Below, one piece after another: positions 33,780-44,226 of a DNA stretch of 64,000 nucleotides (positions within the stretch are counted from its first letter, which is position 1; the number at the start of each line of letters is the position of its first letter). The position numbers and the translations under genes were made by a program. Location of the stretch: assembly GCA_900095095.1 (NCBI GenBank), contig FMBT01000518.1, forward strand, positions 1 to 64,000, given 5' to 3'. The notes beneath the pieces are model-generated. The model did no database searches and was not told the origin of the DNA. It saw only the letters and a list, made by a program, of their open reading frames with translations. The DNA is from Fragilariopsis cylindrus CCMP1102. Taxonomy: Eukaryota > Bacillariophyta > Bacillariophyceae > Bacillariales > Bacillariaceae.

Positions 33780-34436
33780 TTACTGGCGTGATGTCTTTTT
33801 TTTTGAATTTCTATGTTCTATTTTTGCATCGATATATGGATGCTCATACGATGAATAATTTTTAATACATTCTCTATGTCTTGATACCCGACTATCATTC
33901 TCTAGCAGCATCACAAGCCGATCACGTTCTTGTTCCTCGTCTATCCATCTTTTGTAGTTAAGGCGTTCTTTCTCTTCCTCCTCCTCATAATCACCTACAA
34001 TAATAGATTTTCCAGATGAATTACTCTTTCTATCATTATTATTATCTTCTGTATCTTGTTCTGTATCATCCATCGAAATTCTGGATTTGGATTTGGCTTT
34101 CGCAGCCGTCGTTCGATTCTTATTACTATTATTATTATTACTATTTTTCCTACCATAGGTTAAGTTGGGTACTGTAACGGACTCGATTTTATCAACGTCT
34201 ATGGAGTACTGCCAACGTGCTCTGACACGATTCTGACTCTTGCACGCCTCGTATATATCTCTTGCTTTGTCAGTTGGTAGATTCTTTGACGATGTACGAA
34301 AATGAGAATAATCATCCGATGCGATTTCCTTCACATACCAGTGTTGGAGCACCCAATTGATAATACTGGTAGACACGTCGCTGTCGTCGTTTACTATTCT
34401 TATTATAAATCGAATTTTGCTGGGTGTCATCAGCAT
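33780..34436 (-). CDS. Hypothetical basic/acidic low-complexity protein
   Basis: A single ORF of 218 residues starting at ATG 34436; the frame also opens with GTG at 34442. I do not recognise it. The N-terminal 90 residues look folded (IRFIIRIVNDDSDVSTSIIN, then WVLQHWYVKEIASDDYSHF). The middle is Asn/Lys/Ser-rich, then an acidic block and a Lys/Arg/Glu-rich helical tail (YKRWIDEEQERDRLVMLLE). It lies directly upstream of the unresolved 5' end of the previous gene, so it could be that gene's first exon. I see no good donor near its stop, and I list it separately. Confidence 0.5.
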   Translation of the reverse strand: MLMTPSKIRFIIRIVNDDSDVSTSIINWVLQHWYVKEIASDDYSHFRTSSKNLPTDKARDIYEACKSQNRVRARWQYSIDVDKIESVTVPNLTYGRKNSNNNNSNKNRTTAAKAKSKSRISMDDTEQDTEDNNNDRKSNSSGKSIIVGDYEEEEEKERLNYKRWIDEEQERDRLVMLLENDSRVSRHRECIKNYSSYEHPYIDAKIEHRNSKKKTSRQ

Positions 34437-34592
34437 TGACACTCATCGTCACGACGAATGGATCACACCGTTTTTACTGCACAAGCTGATTATTAAGTAG
34501 CAGTTAGAACCATATCGTTTTCGACATTGAGGTGAGAGTAGTTAATTTTGATTAGATAGGATAGGTTGTCGACGATTGTTGCTTAAACTCTA

Positions 34593-34817
34593 CCCTACTT
34601 CCTCCGTGCACCGTTAAGTAAAGTCGCTCTATCGCTTAGAGATATTATACGATAAAAGCGCTTTGAACCCTTAAAATCTACCACAAAATGCGAAATTTAC
34701 GAAACAAATAAAAATAAGCGAATATATTACGAAGATATTAAGCGTTCAACACGCTTTTATCGTCTAATAATTATAAACGATAGCGCGCAGTCACTTAGCG
34801 GTACACAGAGGAAGGTG
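34593..34817. mobile_element. MITE-like element with long terminal inverted repeats and TA flanks
   Basis: A 225-bp non-coding element whose two ends are inverted copies of each other over about 90-100 bases at roughly 80% identity. The left end CCCTACTTCCTCCGTGCACC pairs with the reverse complement of the right end (CACCTTCCTCTGTGTACCGC). Further in, ACGATAAAAGCG and TTGAACNCTTAA are matched on both sides. It is flanked by TA on each side (34591-34592 and 34818-34819), as in Tc1/mariner-derived MITEs, which duplicate TA on insertion. No transposase is present. It sits between a divergent hypothetical gene and a damaged monooxygenase-like gene. Confidence 0.75.
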
Positions 34818-34842
34818 TATCATTTATTTATATCAAAAATAG

Positions 34843-35432
34843 CAAATTAGTGTAGACCCATCATATCATCCTTATGTTCAACAAGAAATGAAGCTTCAAG
34901 CTTCAACAGGATTACGAATTAAAGGATTACGGTTGAAACCTAATTTTACAATTCCAATGGGAATTGGTAAAGGACATGAAAATGAAGAAAAAGGAGGAGA
35001 AGAAGTAACATCAACAGAAGAAGAGAATAGTAATAACAACAACAATAAACAACAACAACAAGACCAACTTCCTCTCGATCTTCGATACAATTACCAATTA
35101 CAGTCAATAGCGACAGGTCCTACAGATAAACTAAATTTAATTGTTCTCCCACAAAAGTTAGAAACAGGAAGTGGTTTGTCATTGAATATTTGTACATTGC
35201 CAGATCATGATTTGTGGAATTCAGATAAGATACGGGTTGATGATGGAGGTAGGTCTGTAAAAGAATATTTTACAAAATTATTTCCACGATTTGATATGAA
35301 TCAATTGTGGACGATGAAGAATGGGATATGTTTGCATCATCCCAGGGTGCAAAATTCCCACCTTGTCAATATTCACCATCGTTATATGTTTCATCCCCAT
35401 CAACAACAGAAGAAAATGATAATAATAATGAT

Positions 35433-35464
<32 letters not shown>

Positions 35465-36059
35465 TGGTGGTAGTGGTAATGGTATCGGTGCGGGAGTGGT
35501 TTTGGTGGGAGATGCACTACACTCATTCCCTCCTGATTTAGGACAAGGCGTGAATGCAGCACTTTGTGATGTTATGATGCTCGGTAATGTTTCAAGGATG
35601 TACTAGTAGCTCGCAATAATAATATTAATAATAATAATAATAATAAAAGTGATAATATATCAATGATGAGACGACAACGACGACAACGACAACAACTAGT
35701 ACTAAGGAATCGTCATCGTCGGTATCAGTTGTAGCTCAGGCACTAAAATGTATGAAACTACCAATGGACCTGAAACACGTGCACTTATTGCATTGGCACG
35801 ATGTGGAGCACCCTTTCAATACGAACAACCCTCAAGGATTATGAAATTTCGAAAATTGTTATGGACTGCCAATGTTGCATTACGGTTACTACTGAACAAA
35901 GTCACAAAAGGAATGTCACCTAAACCAGCTATCCTATTAATGATGGATGCACGATTAAGTTTTCGACAAGTAATGAAACGTGCAAATACGTTGACAGGTA
36001 TCTTGTGGTCATCGGTTGTCTTAACAATTCTTTTTTGGATGAAAAGATTTGTAGTGTAG
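34843..36059 (+). pseudogene. Kynurenine 3-monooxygenase-like FAD monooxygenase, truncated and frameshifted
   Basis: The remnants match the C-terminal two thirds of KMO-like flavoprotein monooxygenases: GLRIKGLRLKPNF, LPDHDLWNSDKI, KEYFTKLFPRFDMNQL, then VDDEEWDMFASSQGAKFPP. The FAD-binding GDALHSFPPDLGQGVNAALC follows, then GPETRALIALARCGAPFQYE and a C-terminal hydrophobic segment (SSVVLTILFWMKR). The N-terminal GxGxxG Rossmann segment is absent. The frame is open only from 34843, 25 bases after the MITE-like element. At least four one-base frame changes are needed (near 35306, 35594, 35655-35665 and 35744-35747), two of them in A runs. It may be a pseudogene cut at its 5' end or a gene badly affected by sequence errors. 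KMO oxidises kynurenine in tryptophan breakdown, usually at the outer mitochondrial membrane. Confidence 0.7.
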
Positions 36060-36330
36060 TAAAATTATAGAAAAAAAATACAAATACAAATACAATAATA
36101 ATAGTATAGGATACTGTGGTAGTTAGAGTTATGAACAACAATAAAAAAATAGGCGGAAGGAGACCATCATAATATATGATAATAATAGTTGTTCATGAAT
36201 CGATATATCTTGTTACAAATCCGGCTAATTTACGAGGGTGCGTATCAAATTTAAGGTATCAATCTCAATACTTTTACGTACCGTATGACAATTACTCATG
36301 GGCGTTCCAAGCAAGTGAGGCACGATGATA

Positions 36331-37395
36331 TCAATAATGTTTGGTGATGACCGCCGCTTCTAAACCAATTTCAATGCTGGTCACATTTGGGAAGGGACTA
36401 TGTTTGGTAATCAATGGTTTTTGCCACTCCACCAATTTGGAAAAAATTGTCGGATTGCCTTTCGTTGTTTCCATACACCCTCGTGTGCCTTGGACACGTA
36501 GTCCGGAGGGTGTTCCTCCTCCGGTATTGGCCTTCCAGGCCATACAGGATGAATGGATGTCCTCAATGACATAAATTCCTCCATTGGAGACATATTGGAC
36601 CATGTGAAGGAAGGTAAAAATCTGGTGCTCGTTCAAATGGCTGGCATCATCAATGATCATGTCGAACGGCAAACCACCACTGTCACGATACACGCGATCT
36701 AAATCTTCGGTAGAACTGGCATCGCCAGAATGGACCTTCGTTGCAATCATCGGGTTTTCTTTTTCCCATTTTGTAGCGCATTCTGCATCGTATTCCATAA
36801 CGTGCAAATCCAACTCAATGGTTGAGGATGAGAAGAGATATCTCCATGCCAACGTTGATCCACCAGGTTTATTTTTTATCATCCCGCCTATATAAATATA
36901 CATACATCAAACAAAAGAAAGATTAACAACTGGATTTTAGAAAAATATGGTCATATTGGAATAGTAGTGCTCTATTAATCTTTGTTTATTATCCTTACCC
37001 CCGGGGGCGCATCCCAAGCCAATTTCCAGCATCCGAAATTTTCGTTTTGAAGATCGTATCAGGATAGGACTTAAATAACGGTGGTACATGATCTGGTATT
37101 TATGATTGGTACTTTTGTCGGTAAGTCCCCCACTCCCCACCTCAAACGCTTTCGCAAGGGAAATAGAGTGTTCATCACGGGCCCATTCAGGAATATTGTT
37201 GTTGTGTGAAGGATCATCTACTACAGTTGTTCCTTTGTTGTCTACCAGTAAGTTCTGTTGTTTCCCAACAATTAGACCCAGAATGAACATTAGAGCGTAC
37301 ATGGCATAATGAAACAGTAGTGTTTTTTCTTTGGTGGTTTTTTTTGTGGTAGATTTGTCATCTTTCTTCGCGATGTTACGATGTCTTCTAATCAT
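36331..37395 (-). CDS. Membrane-anchored SAM-dependent methyltransferase-like protein
   Basis: Exon 1 is 37395-36999 and exon 2 is 36887-36331. The GTAAGG donor and TATAG acceptor in phase 1 restore GLGCAPGG|GMIKNKPGGS, giving 317 residues. A basic N-terminus followed by a hydrophobic segment (LLFHYAMYALMFILGLIVGK, residues about 26-45) predicts a type II membrane protein. Class I methyltransferase motifs follow: motif I MLEIGLGCAPGG, an acidic residue ending strand 2 (LDLHVMEYDAECATKWEKEN), HSGDASS, and FDMIIDDASHLNEHQIFTFL followed by NGGIYVIEDIHSSC. These resemble sugar or macrolide O-methyltransferases of the rhamnosyl/demethylmacrocin type. A Golgi or ER glycan substrate is plausible but inferred. 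Confidence 0.78.
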
Positions 37396-38099
37396 CGTAC
37401 AGGACCTAAATAAGGAGAGGTACTAGTCGGCCAATAATATTGTTTCGGACGACGATTAGGGAAAGATAAGGAGATAATATATATTTTATAATATGATCAT
37501 TCGTCTCATTTTCTATTTAGATGGGGTGTGCAGGTGCAGGGATAATTATTTCTTAATTAATTTTTTAATTAATTCAACTTGTTTCAAAACAAGTTGAATT
37601 AATTAAAATTGGTCTCGCGCGAAAATAATTTCCATCGTGGACACGCCAGAAAAATTTGTCAAGCTCGCTCGCTAGATTTTTATCCCACGTTATTTTAATC
37701 GTGTTTAGTGCACGACTGACTTACTAACGGAAGGCCCAGTGTTGATACTTCACGTGCAAAATCGGTATGTTCTTCAATACTAGTACAGTCTCAACGCCTC
37801 AATCAACATCACGTTGAAAACGGCCGTTCGGAACGTTCGATTTAATCAATGAATGCCAAAATTCACATACTGCATTAAGGAAGAAGGCTCCGTCTCTACT
37901 CTACCGTCCACGCTAATTTGGGAACTTCTTACCGGTGGTACGTGTAAGCGGAAGGAATTGAATTCACCACACTTTTCTTGCTTACACTGGTTTGATGAGG
38001 TGAAGAAAACGAGAAACGTCACAAAAAGTCATAAATTATTAGTTGAACATCGAACAAATCGTATAGACCTTTGACAACAATATAAATAACATACTAACC
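37396..38099. other. Divergent intergenic region containing a strong palindrome
   Basis: About 700 bases between two divergent genes. Besides the palindrome at 37563-37608, I see no gene. The region should carry both promoters. Confidence 0.5.
37563..37608. repeat. Perfect inverted repeat, 22-bp arms with 2-base loop
   Basis: The left arm 37563-37584 (TTTTAATTAATTCAACTTGT then TT) is the exact reverse complement of 37587-37608, with CA between. The structure could form a cruciform in DNA or a long hairpin in RNA. It lies about 170 bases upstream of the methyltransferase-like gene start (37395) and about 490 bases upstream of the gene at 38100. Confidence 0.9.
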
Positions 38100-38718
38100 A
38101 TGAGCAAACTATTGCTGTTACAACTACAATTGCTATTGTTACTATTAGTTGATACTGATAACGTTGCGAAGGCTTTCGCTTTTGGTACCGTAACCAACGA
38201 CTGTAGCGGCAGCGGCAGCAGAAGGCAAACATTTTTAACTGCAAGTGGTACGAACAAAAGCTGTTACGATTTAACGTTGCGTCAACGCAAGATTAAACTT
38301 AGTGGCAATGGTAGCAGTAAATTGTTGGGCTCCCAGTCCTCTCTTCCTGAGACTTTCATCGCCACTTCTATCACTACCACTACTAAACTCGATGATTCCG
38401 AATTAAAAACCACGGCGGCGACAAATAATTAAAACAGGACGTCGAATGGGTGGTCGTCATCAAAAATTAACATCACAGAAAAAGAAGACGGTATACCGTC
38501 CACCAGCACCACTACATCAATATCTATGGGTATACTATCTTTACTGTCTCTTTGATGTTAATCTGTCTGTGTGGTTCGCTTTATGTGGGATTATTACAAT
38601 TACATGGTACTGGTCCAACGATATATATACAGATTACTGGTTCAACGATAAAACAGATTTCATGGTGAATTTAATTATATATATATTTTTGATTATAGTA
38701 ACAACAACAAGAATTTAG
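38100..38718 (+). CDS. Putative plastid-targeted small membrane protein (frameshift in middle)
   Basis: Frame 1 (38100-38432) encodes a leader (MSKLLLLQLQLLLLLLVDTD) followed by NVAKAFAFG, whose A-F junction matches the ASAF-type site of diatom plastid presequences, and a Ser/Thr-rich transit-like stretch. The frame ends TTAATNN-stop. The next frame is open without interruption from about 38425: IKTGRRMGGRHQKLTSQKKK, then VYRPPAPLHQYLWVYYLYCL. It ends in a hydrophobic tail (MVNLIIYIFLIIVTTTRI). The two most likely form one protein of about 205 residues with a one-base error in AATAATTAAAA (38425-38434). If not, they are two short ORFs. I do not recognise the mature protein. Confidence 0.5.
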
Positions 38719-39701
38719 ATTAGAATTAGAAGTGATTCATTTGATTCAATTCAACGTTGCATATTCGCGGAAGAACTGAATCACTTCGTGGCTGTGATAA
38801 TAATAGGACTTTGACCGTCCAAGTCGAAACTGAATTTGAATATATGCCGAGGGGGAATATCGACCAAAACTCACCACTTCGCTCAAAAAACAAGATAGAC
38901 GATATATAGAAGAGGATATTGGGATCAAATGATAAGAATATAGAGGGCTATTTTATTATGAATTCTGTTTTTTCTCTTCATTTCGAGTTTTATAAGTTTA
39001 ACTGGTATGAATCGAAATTTTTCAACTGTATGTCAATTGGATATTCAATGTATGTGTATGTCATATATACATCTCATTTTTTGCACCGAAAAGTGTAGAT
39101 AAAAAGAATTATAGAATAGCGCAAATCCAGGGAAAACTAGTCGAAATCCACAACGAGGTCTACTAAATAAAAATATAATGTGGTAATAAGGTGCTTAGTA
39201 TCTAACTTAACTCTATGATTTAATATATATACTTAAGTCTGCATATTAGTCTTTAATTAATAAAAGTACAACGTACGCACAAACGTATAAATATAATGCA
39301 TTGTAACCATAAGCATCTGTTATATACAGTAGTGGTAACCTCGTTGCTGAAACACGGCTAGTAATCTTTGTCTTCCAAAAAGTGGACTAGTGTGCTAGAC
39401 CCTAAAGGGGATGATGGACAAATGTAATAGTAACTCTAATAGGGGATATGAATAGTCCATAGATCTCTCTTACAAGGGATCTAGGATGTCCAAATAAGGA
39501 GTTTATAGCTACATATATAAAGTAAGTAGGACGTGTACGTTCGTATGATATACCTCGTACAACAATGTTTTTGGGCAGGATATTGTCTGCTGATGGGTTA
39601 TTTAAATTCGACCTTGGAATTAGTTTCGATAATCAAGTCATCTTTCGAGTGCTTCTTTAATAATTCTTTATCTTTGTCATCTAATTGGTCGAATTGAATG
39701 A
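38719..39701. other. Intergenic region
   Basis: About 1 kb of AT-rich sequence with no gene I can support on either strand. Confidence 0.5.
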
Positions 39702-39962
39702 CTACTTCAAGTACTGGAATAGGAGAAAGAGAAGGAAACGTACACATAGAGGAATCTCTTCATCCTGCGCTTTTCCCTCCGATGGTGCCGAAGGCGAATG
39801 CGTTTTTCCATCCTTCCCTTTTCCCTCCTCTTCTCCTGCTTTGATTACAGCCACTTTGGCCGCTATGATTACAGCCGCTTTGATAAAAGCCGCTTTGATT
39901 ACAGGAACAATGTAGTCCACTGTAAATGTTAGTAGTGTCACTAGTTTGACAATGAAATCCAA
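39702..39962 (-). other. In-frame open extension beyond the stop of the repeat protein
   Basis: Immediately after the TAG at 39963-39965 the same frame runs open for about 86 codons. It encodes a hydrophobic helix-rich stretch (LDFIVKLVTLLTFTVDYIVP) with an internal VIKAA/FIKAA/AVIIAA repeat, then a charged linker. It could be a former or alternative C-terminus, reached by readthrough or after correction of the stop. The repeat may also simply keep the frame open. Confidence 0.3.
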
Positions 39963-40713
39963 CTACTTGTTATAGGCATCTTCTTGTTCTCTGGTACGCT
40001 TCAGGTACTTCTGTTCCTCCTTAATGCTTAACATGGAGCTAGAAGACTTCGACAGTGCAGTATCTTTCGAGTTGTCGATCGAGGAAGGAAGTGATTGCTT
40101 CGATAGTTTCAATGGCTCACTATAATCTGGCATGGCACCAGGATTCATTGAGTTAACAGGTGTATCTTTTTCGCCGTCGGCCACCTGTTCGATGGACTGT
40201 AGCTGCGGAGGAGTCCCAAAGAGGTCAGACAGTGCAGTATCTTTCGAGTTGCCGATCGAGGAAGGAAGTGATGGCTTCAATAGTTTCAATAGCTCACTAT
40301 GATCTGGCATGGCACCAGGATTCATTGAGTTAACAGGTGTATCTTTTTCGCCGTCGACCACCTGTTTGATGGACTGTAGCTGCGGAGGAGTCCCAAAGAG
40401 GTCAGACAGTGCAGTATCTTTCGAGTTGTCGATCGAGGAAGGAAGTGATGGCTTCAATAGTTTCAATAGCTCACTATGATCTGGCATGGCACCAGGATTC
40501 ATTGAGTTAACAGGTGTATCTTTTTTCGCCGTCGACCACCTGTTTGATGGACTGTAGCTGCGGAGGAGTCCCAAAGAGGTCAGTGTTTGATGTCGTGGTA
40601 GAAGAAAAAGTTTTACAAGAATAAGCCTTCACAGAATCGTCTACAACATAGCCGGTGGCAGCGATGAGGAGGAACAGGACGATTCGTTGAACTTTTTGTT
40701 TGACGTTCATCAT
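39963..40713 (-). CDS. Secreted protein with three 59-residue tandem repeats (one-base frameshift)
   Basis: The start MMNVKQKVQRIVLFLLIAAT is a signal peptide, ending near VKAYSC. Three repeats of 59 residues follow, with the theme DLFGTPPQLQSIKQVVDGEK then DTPVNSMNPGAMPDHSELLK and PSLPSSIDNSKDTALS. The C-terminus is charged and helical (KYLKRTREQEDAYNK). The frame breaks in the first repeat because the run at 40521-40526 has six T, whereas the same position in the two sister repeats (near 40168 and 40345) has five. Removing one T joins signal peptide and repeats into about 250 residues. Function unknown. After the TAG at 39963-39965 the same frame stays open to 39702. Confidence 0.65.
40051..40582 (-). 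repeat. Coding tandem repeat, three units of 177 bp
   Basis: Units begin at 40051, 40228 and 40405, spaced exactly 177 bases, and each starts with GACAGTGCAGTATCTTTCGA. The third unit is one base longer because of an extra T. Identity between units is very high, with a handful of substitutions, suggesting recent duplication or homogenisation. Confidence 0.95.
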
Positions 40714-40972
40714 GGTTGATTGAATAGATTGTTTGATCTTGATTTGTATCTGTATTTGTATTTTCTTTCTACTTTATTATGGCAAGAAATCATAGCGAGA
40801 AAAAACGTTTTTTATTTTGTAGTAGCATCATTTTTCATTTCGTTTTGTTCTATGTTTTTGAGTGTCGTTTGAGTTTTGTTTTGTTAGAGTTAGAGTTTTT
40901 GACAACCTACTCAATCAACATTTGACCTGCATGGGCCTCACATTGATCTTGTTCTCTCGTGTCGTCTTAATC

Positions 40973-41314
40973 TTAAGTCCCAGTGCTAGCATGTGTTAAG
41001 TTGTGAATAGTTGATTTGTGTTTCTCCTGCAAGTATAAGTACTGTTCTTGTTCTTTGCATTCTTGCTCATTATCATTACTTGGAGTAGTAGGATTCGGAT
41101 TGAGAGTCGGAATGATAGAAGTAGAAATGATAGACGCGTCAGTATCGGCGGTATCGGTGTCGACTGCGACGACTGCTGACGTAGATAGCACACAAATGTT
41201 GTTGCCATCGTCGTTTGTTTGATTTTGTTTGTCGTTTGTGTTTACAGTGAGTTTGTGTTTTAGCCATCGCGCCACAATTTGAATTATGATTAATGCTCGA
41301 TTAATCTCAGCCAT
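40973..41314 (-). CDS. Short hypothetical ORF
   Basis: A 113-codon ORF from ATG 41314 with a hydrophobic/basic start (MAEINRALIIIQIVARWLKH) and a low-complexity Asp/Thr/Asn remainder. I recognise nothing in it. It may not be a real gene. Confidence 0.25.
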   Translation of the reverse strand: MAEINRALIIIQIVARWLKHKLTVNTNDKQNQTNDDGNNICVLSTSAVVAVDTDTADTDASIISTSIIPTLNPNPTTPSNDNEQECKEQEQYLYLQEKHKSTIHNLTHASTGT

Positions 41315-41441
41315 AAAAATATAAAGCAACATGAGCTATTATTATTAGGATGACAATGAGGATCAATGAGAGACTTTGAAAATCACTTGTACTATTGAAC
41401 AGTTCCATTTTATTTTGCATATTGTTTATGATATAATAATT

Positions 41442-41952
41442 ATGAAGCAGCATAATGCCGCGACAACAGATAATGGAAGAAAGTGCTGGAATAATGCACG
41501 AGAAAGGGACCGAATGAAATCTCGATATGAAATAAAAAAACGAGTAGCAGCACCAGGGGAAACATCATCGTCGGCTTTTGTTATTGACGATAATACAAAG
41601 ACGAGTGACGAAGTTGTATCTAAATATCTTTGGTATATACGCCAAGGCAATAGATCCAAATTTTCGACGACGTTTATGGACTGTCATTTCAATCTTCTTC
41701 GTAGTCCTCATCCTATTCGACATATACTGGAGGATCCAGTTGCACGAACCCACACCCTTCAATTGTTAGCATCAAAACAGAGCCCCAAGGATGCAACGAG
41801 AATACAGCAACACATGGAATCTTTATCGAAATTTACGCTAATCGAATACGCTGCATGGCTTGAGAAATATAGTATTGTTTCTGCTATGTTGTATGGTGGT
41901 ATAAATCCATGTATACGGAGCTGCCACCACAACAACGATAAGCAGCATCATC

Positions 41953-42010
<58 letters not shown>

Positions 42011-43721
42011 ATTAGCAGAAATTGGATCAATAGTTTTGAAACGATTTTTCAACTCGTTTCCGTTACGTCTTTCCACCTATATTGTCACGAGCGTCGTGCA
42101 CATGAGGAGGATCGATGATCTAACTGCTGTTGACAACAATAATAGTAATAATAATGATAATATTCGTTGTTTAAGTTGTCAGGATATTATGCCAATCGAT
42201 TTTATGTTACAATTTAATAACTGCCATCATGTCTTCTGCGAATTATGTTTTTGGAAAGACCTGTTGTTGAATATTGACACTCCCACAAAACATGCAGCCA
42301 ACGATGTGATTTCATGCATCATATGTGGAACAACATCAGGGACGACGATGACCAACAATCATTCACAGAACAACACTGTTCTAGTAGAAAACAATGATGC
42401 GTCATCGGATAGTAGCTGCTTGTCGTGGAAAGAAGAATCTCAAGATCAAAATCTCAACCCTAGCGAAAAATATGAACTGTCACTTCAACGTTTTTGTTTA
42501 TTACCAATCAATCAACAGGCATTGAAGGCAAGAAGTTCAAGAAAGAAAAAGCATTCAGAAATAGATCATATATCTTCAAGCTGGCAACAAGCAGTATTAC
42601 CATCTTTAGGATCTACACAGGATGTACGTCGCGACAAATTTATGATACATGTAGAAAGGAATACAATTCCTTACGTGAAGGGGTGTCTACTTGGAGGAGT
42701 CGATGTAAACCAAACGAATGAGTATGGACAATCAGCTATTTACGTTGCAGTATGGCGAGGATATAGCAAAATGGTCGAAATGTTGCTTGAACACGGAGCC
42801 GATCCATTAATACCTGCAAATGGAGGTTCCACTATGTTCAGTGTCTGCTCCATTCTTCGAAATACGAACGTTATCGAGTCTATAGATCAACACCATTCTT
42901 CTTCTACAAGAACTATGATTGAGTCTGATACTGAGACCGTACTGACGCGTTACTTTTCAAAAGAGGAAGAGTCGACGACATCTTCTTCTAATCCTTCATT
43001 TGCGTCAATTAGCAATAATACTAATGTGAGATGCACCTCACTCATATCAGAATTTTCGGATCATATCGGCGCTGGATCTTGTTTCATCGACGAAGCAATT
43101 TCCTGTGACACTGTCGATGTATTATTGCAATTATTCCATTCTCTTCCGGTAGACACGAATCAAAAACAAAAGAAGAATTCTGCTCCTTGTTCGGATCGAT
43201 CGTATTTTTGTGATGCCGAAGGCTCAATACGTCAATTACTTGGGAACGCTATTGTAAGAGCTGGATTGGCATCGACTGTAGCGTCAGTGGAAGACATCAC
43301 CAAGATGTCCGTTTACAATCATCCATCACTATCATCTCAGTCGACAACATCTTCAGTAAAACCAGCGGTCCGAGTTTTTCCTCATATGCGCTTCTTGAAT
43401 TATTCTATTTATGGAACTGTTCTACCTCCCCATATTGACCTTGTGCGATCGAATCCTTTTGGTGACCCTTTAAATCCAAAACATAAAAGTACACATACTT
43501 TTATTCTATATCTAACGGATTGCCATTTTGGAGGCGCGACCAATCTGTTAGAGTACGTTTCGGCGGATGGTAGTTCAGGCATTCTTGCCAAGGTATCACC
43601 TCGACGAGGCCGCTTGTTACTATTTCCACATTTATGTCCACATGAAGGCATGGAAGTTGTCGATCTTCCAAAAATCTTGTTGAGAGGAGAGGTACAAATT
43701 GACGAAATATGCACAGATTAA
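41442..43721 (+). CDS. RING finger - ankyrin - 2OG-Fe(II) oxygenase protein
   Basis: A single exon encodes 759 residues from ATG 41442. A 20-residue Gln tract lies near residues 170-190. Residues about 243-295 form a C3HC4-type RING: CLSC, then FNNCHHVFCELCF, then CIICG. Such domains usually act as E3 ubiquitin ligases. Residues about 420-455 contain an ankyrin repeat (NEYGQSAIYVAVWRGYSKMV, then EMLLEHGADP). The C-terminal 110 residues are a prolyl-4-hydroxylase-like dioxygenase: iron ligands in PPHIDL (H-x-D) and CPHEG, and the 2-oxoglutarate-binding arginine probably in LLRGEV, with FILYLTDCHFGGATNLLE between. All three modules are in one unbroken frame, so the fusion is not an assembly artefact of frames. 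It could be an oxygen- or 2OG-sensing ligase, by inference only. Confidence 0.85.
41946..42010 (+). repeat. CAA/CAG trinucleotide repeat (polyGln)
   Basis: About twenty CAA and CAG codons in a row within the RING-ankyrin-oxygenase gene. Confidence 0.95.
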
Positions 43722-44226
43722 GGTATTATTGGCCATCCTCTCTACGTCCTCATCCTCGAACATCATTAGCCAAATAACAAAGCCGAGTATAACACTAGTC
43801 TATGAGTTAACAGTTTCCCTATTTTAGCGTCAAACCCTATAACAATCGAACTTTTGTCTGTACGAGAAATGTAATGTTAAAAACAAATCTAAATGTCTTT
43901 TTTCTATCCAGTAAGTGCGACTTTTTCATTTTTGCTGCATTGATTGAGATTGAATGTACGTTTTATGTAGTAGAATAAATGTTCAATAAAAATAATGTAG
44001 CTATCGTGATCCACCAAGGATAAGAATAAAGGGCAACCTCAAAGCAGATTCAATCTATACTTTTTGTTGCTGTTGTTTTTGTCTTTCGTTTGTTTATTCT
44101 TTTTTTGTGTAGAGCATGCAGTGAAGGTAGATTCATTCCTTTTCTTCTCTCGCTTTTAAGGCGCGTATTTTCACTTGAAAACGAGATCTCTATCAATAAT
44201 TATTTGTGGTATTATTCTTACCGTTT
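43722..44226. other. Convergent intergenic region
   Basis: About 500 bases between the 3' ends of the RING-ankyrin-oxygenase gene and the PARP-finger/HIRAN gene. No gene is seen. Confidence 0.5.

Noticed and set aside
40051-40582. Possible CRISPR-like direct repeat array
   Set aside because: The three 177-bp units are contiguous without spacers and encode a clean 59-residue protein repeat; this is a coding tandem repeat.
41376-41441. Earlier start (41376) for the RING-ankyrin-oxygenase protein
   Set aside because: It begins with TTG; the first in-frame ATG is 41442.
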